A stretch of 64,000 nucleotides of DNA from Cognatundibacterium griseum (GCF_014284195.1 NZ_JACOGC010000003.1:248001-312000), one strand, 5' to 3'; positions 8,651 to 19,185 are shown, numbered from the stretch's first letter. Program-made: numbers and translations. The notes: generated by a model from the sequence alone, not told the origin.

Positions 8651-9259
8651 TTATTGAGGAATCGTTTCTTTGAACGAAGGACGTTCCGATAATTTATCAA
8701 ACAGTTTTGCCAGATTCGGGTAATCATCCCGCCAGGCGATGTCGGGGAAACGGAAATTCAGCCAGCCCAGGGCACAGCCGACACTGATATCCGCCAGCGT
8801 CAGATGATTGCCGCAGCAGACGGCCGACTCCCCCAGCCCTTCCGACATGGCTTTCAGACTGGCGCTAACCTTACCCATCTGACGTGTGATCCATTCTTCG
8901 CTTTGCTGTTGTTCAGGCCGTAAGGTCTTTTCAAGGCGCACCAGAATAGCGGCATCCAGCAAACCATCTGCCAGCGCTTCCCAGCATTTCACTTCGGCAC
9001 GTTCGCGCCCCAGACCGGGAATCAGCTTGCCAACCGGAGTCAGCGTGTCGAGGTATTCAACGATGACGCGGGAATCGAACATCGCGCCACCATCTTCCAT
9101 TAGCAGGCATGGCACTTTCCCCAGAGGATTGGACTGCTGAATCGTCGTGTCAGCCGCCCACACATTTTCCTGAAGAAATGCATAGTCAAGCTTTTTTTCC
9201 GCCATAACGACGCGGACTTTTCTTACGTAAGGACTGGTGGTAGAGCCAATGAGTTTCAT
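8651..9259 (-). CDS. glutathione S-transferase family protein
   Basis: The 202-aa protein has an N-terminal thioredoxin-like GSH site (MKLIGSTTSPYVRKVRV, catalytic Ser/Tyr region near residues 7-11, and the cis-Pro/DSRVI segment near 60-67) and an all-helical C-terminal domain. It is close to the YibF/GstA-like bacterial GSTs that conjugate or reduce small electrophiles. I start at 9259 because MKLIGS is the usual N-terminus and the longer frame begins with unrelated residues. It stands alone between bfr and purB. Confidence 0.88.
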   Translation of the reverse strand: MKLIGSTTSPYVRKVRVVMAEKKLDYAFLQENVWAADTTIQQSNPLGKVPCLLMEDGGAMFDSRVIVEYLDTLTPVGKLIPGLGRERAEVKCWEALADGLLDAAILVRLEKTLRPEQQQSEEWITRQMGKVSASLKAMSEGLGESAVCCGNHLTLADISVGCALGWLNFRFPDIAWRDDYPNLAKLFDKLSERPSFKETIPQ

Positions 9260-9457
9260 AAATTTCAATAAAATGATTTGCTGCAAATTATAACATCGGG
9301 CCATGACCGGACGAGACTGGTCAGATGTGAACAAGCTTTACACGCGCAGCCAGAAACACGGTCCTGAGTTCGTTCAAATGGTAAAATCACGCATCCCGCG
9401 CAAAACAAGTCTGCTCAACAATGTATAACAGCTTTCAAAGGCTGGGCACAGATTTGA

Positions 9458-10891
<1,434 letters not shown>

Positions 10892-10970
10892 GCGCTCCCC
10901 TGATCGCCGTACACATAAGGCGGTCTGCCACAATATCCATGATGCCTTGACGCTGGCATCTGAACTTCTG

Positions 10971-11004
10971 AAAGAGCATCCTGTCTGATGGACGGATGCT
11001 CTTT
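10971..11004 (+). terminator. stem-loop downstream of purB
   Basis: AAAGAGCATCC (10971-10981) pairs with GGATGCTCTTT (10994-11004) around a 12-nt loop. Only three T close the stem, so termination efficiency is uncertain. Confidence 0.6.
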
Positions 11005-11107
11005 GCATTTGGTCGGCGAGGCATTCCCGGAAAACGGTTCTGCTGAACAGAAAAGCAAGATTGTCAACTTCTGAAAACTTTCTGCAGACTTTCATTTTTT
11101 TTGCTAT

Positions 11108-11129
11108 ATTAGTTCGCATTAGAACTAAT
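11108..11129 (+). promoter_or_regulatory. perfect 22-bp dyad operator before cytochrome b561
   Basis: ATTAGTTC (11108-11115), a 6-bp spacer (GCATTA) and GAACTAAT (11122-11129) form a perfect inverted repeat. It overlaps a TATATT (11105-11110) that looks like a -10 and sits 24 bp before the first ATG. Size and symmetry fit a MarR-type dimer site, and a marR gene closes this cluster, so autoregulation by that protein is the obvious inference. Confidence 0.7.
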
Positions 11130-11152
11130 TTCCAATTTAAACAGGATTAAGC

Positions 11153-11695
11153 ATGCGCACCCAACAACGTTTTCCGGGATCGATGATTTTGTTGCACTGG
11201 CTGATCGCCGGCCTGATTATCGCCGCCTTCATTCTCGGTACAGTGATGACGGACATGAAAATCAGCCCGACGAAATTACAATATTACGCATACCATAAAT
11301 GGATAGGCATCACCGTGCTGGGGCTGGTCGCCGTACGCCTCATCAATCGTCTGCTCAGCACACCGCCGGCCTATCCTGCGCACATGAGTCCGTGGCAGGT
11401 CATCGCTGCGAATGGCGCGCATAGCATGCTCTACGTGCTGATGTTTGCCGTACCTCTGTCTGGTTATTTTTACACTTCCGCTGCCGGTTATCCGGTGGTG
11501 TATCTGGGTCTGTTTGAATTACCGAGCCCGATTGCCCCTAATCCTGAACTCAAATCCCAGCTGAAGGAACTGCATGAAATCCTGACTTATGCCATGCTGG
11601 CGCTGGTCTCGCTGCATGTTGCTGCAGTGTTAAAACATCAGATCATTGACAAAGACGGCTTGCTGCACCGCATGCTGCCAGGTCAGACAACTTAA
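11153..11695 (+). CDS. cytochrome b561 family protein
   Basis: The 180-aa protein has four predicted membrane helices (about 13-32, 48-68, 90-112, 145-168) and the paired histidines of b561-type dihaem cytochromes: H in LHWLIAG, HKW near 50, GAHSML near 93 and the helix-4 histidines in LHEIL and SLHVAAV. Such proteins move electrons from the quinone pool across the inner membrane. The operon with two periplasmic YceI proteins and a MarR regulator is a recurring proteobacterial arrangement. The physiological substrate is unknown. Confidence 0.9.
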   Translation: MRTQQRFPGSMILLHWLIAGLIIAAFILGTVMTDMKISPTKLQYYAYHKWIGITVLGLVAVRLINRLLSTPPAYPAHMSPWQVIAANGAHSMLYVLMFAVPLSGYFYTSAAGYPVVYLGLFELPSPIAPNPELKSQLKELHEILTYAMLALVSLHVAAVLKHQIIDKDGLLHRMLPGQTT

Positions 11696-11710
11696 AAAGG
11701 ACACACGATC

Positions 11711-12274
11711 ATGAAATTCCCGACGCCTTCCAGAACATTGACCACAGCATTGCTGGCAGCCGTCATTGCGGTACCTGCACTGGCTGCCATGACGAAGCTC
11801 GATAACACCAAGAGCACGATTGCGATCGTCTTCAAGCAAATGAATGTGCCGGTCGATGCGAAATTCAAGAAATTCACCGCCGCGATCGATTACGATGCTG
11901 CCAAACCGGAAACCTCGAAAGCCAGTGTCGAGATTGAACTTGCCAGTTTTGATCTGGGCGATCCGGAGTACAACAAGGAAGTGTTGAAAAAAGAATGGTT
12001 TAACACTGCACAATTTCCCAAAGCCAGCTTTGTTTCCAGCAGTATGAAACAAAGTGCGGCCGGAAAACTGGACGTCCACGGCAAACTCACCATCAAAGGT
12101 AAAACTGCTGATGTGAGCTTTCCGATGACGGTCAAAAAGGAAGGGAACAGCCAGATTTTTGACGGCAGCCTTCCGATTAAACGCCTGACTTTCAACATTG
12201 GCGAAGGCGAATGGAAAGATACGGGCATGGTTGCCGATGAAGTCACCATCAAGTTTCACGTAGTCACGCAATAA
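11711..12274 (+). CDS. YceI family periplasmic protein (first copy)
   Basis: The 187-aa protein has a Sec signal peptide (about 1-25, ending VPALAA) and a YceI lipocalin-like beta-barrel, a fold that binds polyisoprenoid chains such as quinones in TT1927b. The family pattern is visible as [16 protein letters not shown] near the start, [18 protein letters not shown] in the middle and [16 protein letters not shown] after it. It follows cytochrome b561 by 15 bp and precedes a second YceI. The gene pair suggests a periplasmic isoprenoid or quinone carrier working with the cytochrome, which is inference. Confidence 0.9.
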   Translation: MKFPTPSRTLTTALLAAVIAVPALAAMTKLDNTKSTIAIVFKQMNVPVDAKFKKFTAAIDYDAAKPETSKASVEIELASFDLGDPEYNKEVLKKEWFNTAQFPKASFVSSSMKQSAAGKLDVHGKLTIKGKTADVSFPMTVKKEGNSQIFDGSLPIKRLTFNIGEGEWKDTGMVADEVTIKFHVVTQ

Positions 12275-12305
12275 ATCACCTACCTTATTTGAAAAGGAAT
12301 ATCCC

Positions 12306-12878
12306 ATGAAATTGCATCCAATGATCATCGCCGCTTTGTTCGTCAGCGCAGCACCGGCATTTGCAGATACGTACAATGTCGATCCTAGCCACACCTATCC
12401 AAGCTTTGAGGCAGACCACTTTGGGGGCCTGTCCGTATGGCGCGGCAAATTCACCAAGAACAGCGGCAAGATCACTCTGGACCGCGCAGCAAAAACCGGT
12501 ACCGTCGATATCACGATTGATGCCAGCTCCATCGATTTCGGTCACGAAAAACTGAACGAACATGCACGCTCCAAAGAAATGTTCAATGTCGCGCAATTTC
12601 CGACCGCCACTTACAAAGGCACATCGATCAAATTCAATGGCGACACACCGGTGGCTGTTCAGGGTGAATTCACCTTGCTGGGTGTGACACATCCATTGAC
12701 TCTGACCATCAACAAGTTCAAGTGCATCCAGCATCCGATGCTGAAAAAAGAAGTCTGTGGCGCAGACGCTTCTGCTGAATTCAAGCGTACCGATTTCGGC
12801 CTGAACTATGGCATCGCTTACGGCTTCGCACCGGAAGTCAAACTGGCGATTGAAGTAGAAGCGATCAAAGCTGACTGA
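12306..12878 (+). CDS. YceI family periplasmic protein (second copy)
   Basis: The 190-aa protein has a signal peptide (about 1-21, ending APAFA) and the classical YceI sequence: [38 protein letters not shown] and [12 protein letters not shown]. It is much closer to canonical E. coli YceI than the first copy, including the CIQHP and KEVCGAD cysteines. The two adjacent copies have clearly diverged, so they probably have distinct ligands or form a heteromeric pair. AAAAGGA stands before the ATG. Confidence 0.93.
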   Translation: MKLHPMIIAALFVSAAPAFADTYNVDPSHTYPSFEADHFGGLSVWRGKFTKNSGKITLDRAAKTGTVDITIDASSIDFGHEKLNEHARSKEMFNVAQFPTATYKGTSIKFNGDTPVAVQGEFTLLGVTHPLTLTINKFKCIQHPMLKKEVCGADASAEFKRTDFGLNYGIAYGFAPEVKLAIEVEAIKAD

Positions 12879-12951
12879 GAAACTTCAGGTCAATGATTTG
12901 CCGCAGCGATGCTTGATGGCAGCGCATTGCGGCAGATCACCGCCTTGCCTG

Positions 12952-12988
12952 GCCGGTGCAGCCGTCATGGTTCAGCACCGGCTTTTTC
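12952..12988 (+). terminator. terminator between yceI and marR
   Basis: GCCGGTGC (12952-12959) and GCACCGGC (12975-12982) form an 8-bp stem with a 15-nt loop followed by TTTTTC. It ends the b561-yceI-yceI transcript and would make marR depend on readthrough or an internal promoter. It also makes the upstream in-frame ATGs for marR unlikely. Confidence 0.75.
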
Positions 12989-12996
12989 ATGGACGT

Positions 12997-13434
12997 ATGA
13001 TGGATAAACGTTATTTACGCAGCATCCGCCTGCTGTCGGAATGCATGCAATTATTCGAACAGGCATCGGCCCGCAAAGTTCGCCAGTTTGGCCTGACCCA
13101 TTCCCAGTTCGATATTATCGCCACACTCGGCAACACCCCCGGCATGACCTGCAAAGAACTGGGCGAAAGAACCCTGATGACCAAAGGCACGCTGACAGGT
13201 GTGCTGGACCGGCTGGAAGAAAAGAGGCTGATACAACGCGAGCGCGGTGCCGATGACCGGCGCCAGCTGTTTGTGCGCCTCAGCAACAGCGGCGAGCAGA
13301 CTTTTGCCGAAGTTTTTCCACAAGTGGTGGAAAACGGAAAACAGCGCTTCACCAGCTATACCGCGGATGACTATCAGACGCTGGAGGATGCGCTGCTCAA
13401 GCTGAAGCAACATCTGGAGCAGGATCAGCGCTGA
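12997..13434 (+). CDS. MarR family transcriptional regulator
   Basis: The 145-aa protein has the winged-helix MarR core: recognition helix region LMTKGTLTGVLDRLEEKRL (about 58-76), then the wing with ERGADDRRQLFVRLS (about 80-94) and terminal dimerisation helices. I start it at 12997 (MMDKRYL), just after the terminator hairpin; 13000 is equally possible. No ligand-sensing cysteine of the OhrR type is present at the N-terminus. Its likely target is the dyad at 11108-11129 in front of the cytochrome b561 gene. Confidence 0.9.
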   Translation: MMDKRYLRSIRLLSECMQLFEQASARKVRQFGLTHSQFDIIATLGNTPGMTCKELGERTLMTKGTLTGVLDRLEEKRLIQRERGADDRRQLFVRLSNSGEQTFAEVFPQVVENGKQRFTSYTADDYQTLEDALLKLKQHLEQDQR

Positions 13435-13482
13435 CGGGGGATCATCGGTCGGCTGCCAGCAACCAACAGACTGGCCGCATAT

Positions 13483-13561
13483 ATACTCCCCCTCAGTATG
13501 TAGAAATGCCCTGATTTTTTATTGATCTCAGGGCATTTTGATTAAAAACACAGGGGAGTAT
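13483..13561. repeat. 79-bp intergenic repeat, copy A (ATACTCCCC ends)
   Basis: The element begins with ATACTCCCCCTCAGTAT (13483-13499) and ends with AGGGGAGTAT (13552-13561), giving 9-bp perfect terminal inverted repeats. Inside is a stem AAATGCCCTGA / TCAGGGCATTT (13504-13514 and 13528-13538) that can act as a terminator for the converging marR and RND genes. Reverse-complemented, its left end (ATACTCCCCTGTGTTTTTAA) resembles the left end of copy C at 58343. It ends five bases before the RND stop codon. Confidence 0.7.
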
Positions 13562-13565
13562 CTGT

Positions 13566-16500
13566 TTACAACGTATCCCCGACTATCGGACCGCTGCCGC
13601 TGAAACGATCCAGTGCCAGATAAATCACCGGTGTAATGAACAGCGTGATCGCCTGCGAGAAAATCAGCCCGCCCACCACCGCCAAACCCAGCGGCTGGCG
13701 CAATTCAGCACCGGCCCCCAGTCCCAGCGCAATCGGCAAAGCACCGACCAGCGCGGCCAGCGTGGTCATCATAATCGGCCGGAAACGCTGGATACATGCT
13801 TCCCGGATCGCTTCTGCCGGTGTCATGTTGTGATGGCGCTGTGCGTCCAGCGCGAAGTCAATCATCATGATCGCGTTTTTCTTCACGATACCGATCAGCA
13901 GCAAAATGCCGATCGTTGCAATCAGTGTCAGATCTTCGCCAAACCATTTCAGAGTCAGTAACGCACCCACCGCAGCCGACGGCAAGCCTGCCAGAATGGT
14001 AATCGGATGAATATAACTTTCATACAAAACACCCAGCAGCACATAAATCACCAGCAACGCGGCCACAATCAGCACCACCTGTCCGGACTGCGTGTCCTTG
14101 AACACTGCCGCATCACCGCCGTAGGACGTGATAATCGATGCCGGCATTTTCAATTCGTCGCGATACTGCTCAATACGTTTGGTCGCGTCGCCCAGCGCTG
14201 TACCTTGCGACAGATTGAATGACACCGTCACTGCCTGCAACTGTCCAACGTGATTAATCGACGTCGGGCCGACGGTGCGCCTGACCATGGCAACGCTCGA
14301 CAACGGCACCAGTGTGCCGGTATTGCTGCGCAGATAAATACCGTCAATCGCACTTTCGTCTGCCTTCGCTTCAGGACCGACTTCCATGATGATCTGGTAG
14401 CTGTCGACATTGGTGTACATGGTCGATATCTGACGCTCACCGAACGCGCTGTACAAAGCCGAACGGATGGCATCCATGCCGACGCCGAGCGTATTGGCAC
14501 GGTCACGGTCAATCTCCACCGAAGCCTGCAAGCCTTTGAGCTGAGAATCCGTGGTCACATCTTTAAAGCCATTGTCATTACGCAGCTTGTCCTGTAATTT
14601 GCCGGCCCAGTCACTCAGCTCACTGGCTTCGACACTCTGCAAAATATACTGATACTGGCTTTTACTCTGACGGCCACCCAGCTGCAGGTTCTGCGTCGGA
14701 CGCAGGAACACATTGATCCCGGGAACCTGCGCCAGTTTCTTGCGCAAGCCATCCACCACATCCTTCATCGGCTTGCGTTCGTTACGCGGCTTCAGATTCA
14801 CAAACATCCGGCCCGTATTCTGCGAACCGCTGCCGCCATTGAAAGAGGCGACGGTCAGCACGTTAGGGTCGTCACGGATAATTTTGGCCGCCTTGTCCTG
14901 CAATACCAGCATGGCCGGGAAAGACACGTCTTCCGCCGCTTCCGTCGTGACGTTGATCTGTCCGATATCTTCTTGCGGGAAGAATCCTTTTGGAATCGTT
15001 TTGAACAGATAGGCCGTCGCGATAAAAGTCAGCAAGGCAATCAGCAACACCATACGACGATGGCGCAGCGCCAGATCCAGGCTGCGGGTATAAGCGCGCA
15101 ACGAGGCAGTAAAGGCGTTTTCAAAACCATGCAGTATCCATGCTGCCCATTTGGGCGGCTCGGCAAGCTCATGCTCGCTTTTCAGGAAGCGGCTCGCCAG
15201 CATCGGAACCAAGGTCAGCGACACGAATGCCGACGCCAGAATCGCCAGGCTGACGATCACCGCAAATTCATGAAACAGCTGGCCAATCACCCCCGGCATG
15301 AAAAAAATCGGAATAAAGACCGCCACCAGCGAAGTGGAAATCGAGATGATGGTAAACCCCACCTCGCGCGAACCCTGCAGCGCCGCTTTAAACGGCGGCT
15401 CGCCATTTTCAACGTGCCGCATGATGTTTTCCAGCATCACGATCGCATCATCCACCACCAGCCCCACCGCCAGCGTCAGTCCGAGCAGGGAGATGTTGTC
15501 CAGCGTATAGCCGAAGCCCCACAGGAGACTGATTGCGCCGACCAGCGAAACCGGCAAGGACAAGGTCGGGATCACCGTCGCAGTCACACGCCGCAGGAAC
15601 AGGAAAATCACCACTACCACCAGGAATATCGTCAGCAGCAGGGTCAGGTTCACGTCATGCAAAGCATCACGCACCGACACAGAACGGTCATTTACCAGCC
15701 CGATTTTGACCGAAGCAGGTAATTGCGCCTGAAAACCCGGCAAGGCCGCTTTGATCGAGTCCACCACCTTCACGGTGTTGGCATCCGTCTGACGCTGGAT
15801 GCCTAGGGTGATTGAGCTTTCGCCGTTGTAATTCGAAGCCGACTTGACCTGTTCATAACTGTCTTCCACGACCGCCACGTCGCGCAGGCGGATCACCAGT
15901 CCGCCTTTATTTCCGACCACCAGATCGGCAAACTGGCTGGCATTGAGCAACTGCCGGTTCGCCAGAATTGTCAGAGTCTGCTTGTCACCATCGAGCGTGC
16001 CGACCGGTGTATTGGCATTGGCATTACGGATGCTGGCAGCCAGCTCATCGAGCGTCATATTGCGCAGCGCCAGCTCCTGCGGCTTGACCCGGATGCGGAC
16101 GGCATAGCGCTTGATACCGTAAATATTGACCTGAGCCACACCGTCGAGCGTGGATAAACTGGGAGAAATCAGATGTTCTGCATAACTGGTCAGTTCAGAC
16201 AAGGTCATCGACGGCGACCTCAGCGACAGCACCAGCACCGGCGCATCCGCCGGATTCACTTTCCGGTACGAAGGTGGCGAAGTCATATCCACCGGCAGCG
16301 ACCGCTGCGCACGCAGCAAGGCGGCCTGCACATCCACTGCGGCCACATCAATATTCCGGTTCTGGTCAAATTCCAGCGTCAGCGAGGTATTGCCTATCGT
16401 ATTGCTGGAACTGATGACGGACAGGCCGGGAATGGTTGCAAACTGTTTTTCCAGAGGCAACGCCACCGATGTTGCCATTGTTTCGGGACTCGCGCCCGGC

Positions 16501-16652
16501 AGATTGGCATTCACGCTGATGACGGGAGTGTTATAACTTGGTAAAGCCGCTACCGGAATAAAGCGGTAAGCCAGTACGCCGGCCAGCACCACCGACAGAT
16601 TCAGCAACACCGTCATCACCGGACGGCGGATAAACAGCTCAGATAAATTCAT
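13566..16652 (-). CDS. RND efflux pump inner-membrane transporter (HAE1 type)
   Basis: This 1028-aa proton antiporter is of the AcrB/MdtBC/MuxBC class. It has the first helix followed by the porter domain (PVAALPSYNTPVISV), the paired acidic residues of helix 4 in VVDDAIVMLEN, and the second-half repeat ending PVIYLALDRF. It is closest in feel to MdtB/MdtC-like and single-gene MexF-like permeases, with the specificity unreadable. The start overlaps the adaptor gene stop (ATGA). No outer-membrane channel gene follows, so the pump must borrow a TolC/OprM-type partner from elsewhere. Confidence 0.94.
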   Translation of the reverse strand: MNLSELFIRRPVMTVLLNLSVVLAGVLAYRFIPVAALPSYNTPVISVNANLPGASPETMATSVALPLEKQFATIPGLSVISSSNTIGNTSLTLEFDQNRNIDVAAVDVQAALLRAQRSLPVDMTSPPSYRKVNPADAPVLVLSLRSPSMTLSELTSYAEHLISPSLSTLDGVAQVNIYGIKRYAVRIRVKPQELALRNMTLDELAASIRNANANTPVGTLDGDKQTLTILANRQLLNASQFADLVVGNKGGLVIRLRDVAVVEDSYEQVKSASNYNGESSITLGIQRQTDANTVKVVDSIKAALPGFQAQLPASVKIGLVNDRSVSVRDALHDVNLTLLLTIFLVVVVIFLFLRRVTATVIPTLSLPVSLVGAISLLWGFGYTLDNISLLGLTLAVGLVVDDAIVMLENIMRHVENGEPPFKAALQGSREVGFTIISISTSLVAVFIPIFFMPGVIGQLFHEFAVIVSLAILASAFVSLTLVPMLASRFLKSEHELAEPPKWAAWILHGFENAFTASLRAYTRSLDLALRHRRMVLLIALLTFIATAYLFKTIPKGFFPQEDIGQINVTTEAAEDVSFPAMLVLQDKAAKIIRDDPNVLTVASFNGGSGSQNTGRMFVNLKPRNERKPMKDVVDGLRKKLAQVPGINVFLRPTQNLQLGGRQSKSQYQYILQSVEASELSDWAGKLQDKLRNDNGFKDVTTDSQLKGLQASVEIDRDRANTLGVGMDAIRSALYSAFGERQISTMYTNVDSYQIIMEVGPEAKADESAIDGIYLRSNTGTLVPLSSVAMVRRTVGPTSINHVGQLQAVTVSFNLSQGTALGDATKRIEQYRDELKMPASIITSYGGDAAVFKDTQSGQVVLIVAALLVIYVLLGVLYESYIHPITILAGLPSAAVGALLTLKWFGEDLTLIATIGILLLIGIVKKNAIMMIDFALDAQRHHNMTPAEAIREACIQRFRPIMMTTLAALVGALPIALGLGAGAELRQPLGLAVVGGLIFSQAITLFITPVIYLALDRFSGSGPIVGDTL

Positions 16653-17902
16653 GATGCGCTCGCTGCCGATGCTGGTTTGTCTGTTGATTTTTCCTGACCG
16701 CTGCCGCCAGCCTGATGGTTTTTGCCGGATTTTGCGCCGTCCTTCGCGTCATTGTCGCGCTCTTTCACCGCGGCGCCAGGATGCAGATTCTGTTTGCCAT
16801 CGAGGACAATTCTGGTACCCGCCGCGATACCTGTCACCACGGCATCCGTTCCGAAACTCTGGGTCACCACGACCGGCCTGAGTTCCGCCTTCTCTTCCGC
16901 AGTGACCGCATAAACCGATTTGCCACGCGCGCTGACGATCACCGCATCCTGCGGCACCACCACAGCATCCTTGAGTGTCTGTACGCTGAGTTCCACGGTG
17001 ACATAAGCACCCGGCCACAACTTCATTTCCTTATTATCGAAAATCGCTTTGACCTTGACTGTCCCGGACGCTGCATCAACCGCATTATCGACAAACTGCA
17101 GTTTCCCTTTGAACGGTGTGACACCGTCCGGTAATCTGGCCGTGACATAACTATCAGCGCGGCGCATGCTTTCCAGCGCATCCGGCAGATTCCGTTGCGG
17201 CAAGGGGAAAGTGATCGCAATCGGATCAATCTGGGTAATGGTCACCAGAGCCGGTGTGGTGGCGCTTGGCTGCACCAGCGAACCCGGATAAACACTGATG
17301 ATGCCGGTGCGGCCGGCAGACGGCGCCACGATCCGGTCATAGCTCAGCGCAACTTTGGCGGCGACCACCGCTGCCTTATCCGAAGCCACCACTGCTGACT
17401 GGGCATCTACCGCCGCCTGGCTGGTGTCGAGCGCACTCTGCGCCACGAATTTTTTAGCCACCAGTTCTTTGCTGCGCACCAACTGGCGCTGATAATCGGC
17501 CAATGTGGCGAGGTCCTTGTCCATTTGCGCCTGCGCCTTTGCCAGATTTACCTCATCAGCGCGGCTATCCAGCGTGAACAGTAACTCACCGGCTTTCACA
17601 AACTGACCTTCGCGGATATGCACTTTGCTGACAGTGCTGGTCACCTGCGGCCGGATATCCACGGTATTCAGAGCCGACACCGTGCCATTGGCAGAAATCC
17701 GGACCGGGTAGTCGCGCTGTTGCGCCAATACCGTTGACACACTGACAGGACGCGCCGAAGCATCCCCGTTTTTTCCTGCCGCACCACTGGCGGATGCGCC
17801 AGTGTCAGCCTTGTTCAGAGTTGAAGGAACGGCAAAATACCAGGTGCCGCCGGCAAGCGCGGCAATCACGGCGACGATAGTCAGTGTTTTGTATTGGCTC
17901 AT
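16649..17902 (-). CDS. RND efflux periplasmic adaptor (membrane fusion protein)
   Basis: The 417-aa adaptor has an N-terminal signal/anchor (about 5-27), the split biotinyl-lipoyl domain (ISANGTVSALNTVDIRPQV and PSAGRTGIISVYPGSLV), the alpha-hairpin between them (about 120-185), a beta-barrel and a membrane-proximal domain. It couples the pump to an outer-membrane channel, as in MdtA. The last 40 residues are unusually rich in Lys, Asp, Gly and Ser and look disordered. AAAGGA precedes the ATG. It is first in a two-gene operon with the transporter. Confidence 0.93.
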   Translation of the reverse strand: MSQYKTLTIVAVIAALAGGTWYFAVPSTLNKADTGASASGAAGKNGDASARPVSVSTVLAQQRDYPVRISANGTVSALNTVDIRPQVTSTVSKVHIREGQFVKAGELLFTLDSRADEVNLAKAQAQMDKDLATLADYQRQLVRSKELVAKKFVAQSALDTSQAAVDAQSAVVASDKAAVVAAKVALSYDRIVAPSAGRTGIISVYPGSLVQPSATTPALVTITQIDPIAITFPLPQRNLPDALESMRRADSYVTARLPDGVTPFKGKLQFVDNAVDAASGTVKVKAIFDNKEMKLWPGAYVTVELSVQTLKDAVVVPQDAVIVSARGKSVYAVTAEEKAELRPVVVTQSFGTDAVVTGIAAGTRIVLDGKQNLHPGAAVKERDNDAKDGAKSGKNHQAGGSGQEKSTDKPASAASAS

Positions 17903-18041
17903 GTTGTTTTTATCCTTTGCAGATGCTTTCAGACTGGCGCAGGACAGGAAAGTTCGGTGGAATTGCTGGATGACTGCGGAGAAAACGTATCAAATCAATG
18001 CGTAAAGTACGAAATTGAAACAGCACAATACCTGCGCCAGA

Positions 18042-18059
18042 TTTACTGTTGATAGTAAA
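18042..18059 (-). promoter_or_regulatory. TTTACT-N6-AGTAAA dyad upstream of the RND operon
   Basis: TTTACT (18042-18047) and AGTAAA (18054-18059) are separated by GTTGAT. It lies about 140 bp upstream of the adaptor ATG. The geometry fits a dimeric repressor operator; no regulator gene is adjacent on this side. Confidence 0.4.
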
Positions 18060-18119
18060 ACGAGAAGGCGATATCAAAGATGAATTTTTTTCCAGTCAGC
18101 GGCAGACGGCTATGCTACC

Positions 18120-18149
18120 AAAGAAAAAGCCAGCATCAATGCTGGCTTC
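18120..18149 (-). terminator. terminator downstream of secF
   Basis: AAGCCAGCAT and ATGCTGGCTT (18128-18149) form a tight hairpin. Read on the minus strand it is followed by TTTTTCTTT, so it ends the yajC-secD-secF transcript. Confidence 0.85.
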
Positions 18150-18212
18150 CTCTGCCGATACCTTACGTTACACCAAAGTCAGGTAGCGGAATGTCTGATG
18201 CAGGTGATAGGC

Positions 18213-19151
18213 TCAGACGACGGCACCATCGGTATCGTCTTTTTCCTTGACCGGTTTGATCAGGTCTTCGCGCGTCACACCCAGCCACATCGCAATCGCG
18301 GCAGCCACGAATACCGACGAGTAAATACCGAAACAGATACCGATCGTCAGCGCCACTGCAAAATAATGCAGTGTCGGCCCGCCGATCAGCAACATCGACA
18401 GCACCATCATCTGGGTGCAGCCGTGGGTAATGATCGTGCGGGAAATGGTGCTGGTAATCGCGTTATCGATAACTTCCTTCACGCTCATCTTGCGCTGCTT
18501 GCGGAAGTTTTCACGGATACGGTCAAAAATAACTACCGACTCATTCACCGAATACCCAAGTACAGCCAGCACCGCCGCCAGTACCGAGAGATTGAATTCC
18601 CATTGGAAGAAAGCGAAGAAACCGAGAATAATCACCACGTCATGCAAGTTCGCGACAATCGCTGCAATCGCAAACTTCCATTCAAACCGGATCGCCAGAT
18701 AAATCACCACGCCCAACACCACAAACAGCAAAGCCATCAGACCGTCATGCGCCAGTTCGTCACCCACCTGGGCGCCAACCTGCTCAACACGCTGCTGACG
18801 GACTTCCGGGTCTTTGGCCTGCAGAGCCTGCATGACCTGAGTTGCCTGATCTGCTGCGGTCATCGTCTTTGACAACGGCAGGCGGATCACCACATCCTGC
18901 GCCTTACCAAAAGTCTGTACCGGTGCATCGGTGTACCCCAGTCCTTCCACGGTGCGGCGGATCGCATCCACGTCGGCAGCTTTCGGATAGGTGACTTCCA
19001 TCACGGTGCCACCGGTAAACTCAACTGAAAAATGCAGCCCTTTGTGCAGCAGGAAAAACACTGCCGCCACAAAAGTCAGCGCCGAAATGACATTGAAAAT
19101 CAGCGCATGGCGCATGAAAGGAATGTCTTTTTTAATGCGGAATAATTCCAT
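18213..19151 (-). CDS. secF: protein translocase subunit SecF
   Basis: This 312-aa six-helix RND-superfamily membrane protein works with SecD to use the proton motive force late in Sec export. An N-terminal helix, the periplasmic domain with FSVEFTGGTVMEV, and a membrane block with YSVNESVVIFDRIREN are in canonical order. It follows secD by 34 bp and ends in an acidic tail (KEKDDTDGAVV). Length is as usual. Confidence 0.97.
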   Translation of the reverse strand: MELFRIKKDIPFMRHALIFNVISALTFVAAVFFLLHKGLHFSVEFTGGTVMEVTYPKAADVDAIRRTVEGLGYTDAPVQTFGKAQDVVIRLPLSKTMTAADQATQVMQALQAKDPEVRQQRVEQVGAQVGDELAHDGLMALLFVVLGVVIYLAIRFEWKFAIAAIVANLHDVVIILGFFAFFQWEFNLSVLAAVLAVLGYSVNESVVIFDRIRENFRKQRKMSVKEVIDNAITSTISRTIITHGCTQMMVLSMLLIGGPTLHYFAVALTIGICFGIYSSVFVAAAIAMWLGVTREDLIKPVKEKDDTDGAVV

Positions 19152-19185
19152 AATAGATTCCTGAATCCTTATCTTGGCTACGCGG

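Larger units (their letters stand above)
17903..18212. other. 310-bp intergenic region upstream of the RND operon
   Basis: It holds the RND promoter region on the minus strand, with an inverted repeat at 18042-18059 and a related GTAAAGTAC at 18002-18010, and the secF terminator at 18120-18149. I see no gene: open frames here have no family features. Confidence 0.5.

Noticed and set aside
11630-12394. A 254-codon open frame on the minus strand over the yceI genes
   Set aside because: It lies opposite well-supported yceI and cytochrome b561 genes, and its translation is low-complexity in character without motifs.
13483-13561. Reading the ATACTCCCC boxes as a CRISPR array
   Set aside because: There are only two boxes per element, spacing is irregular, there are no spacers of uniform length and no cas genes in the window.
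14973-15722. A 249-codon open frame on the plus strand inside the RND transporter gene
   Set aside because: Its translation is dominated by Gln, Arg and His, a typical shadow of a membrane protein gene.
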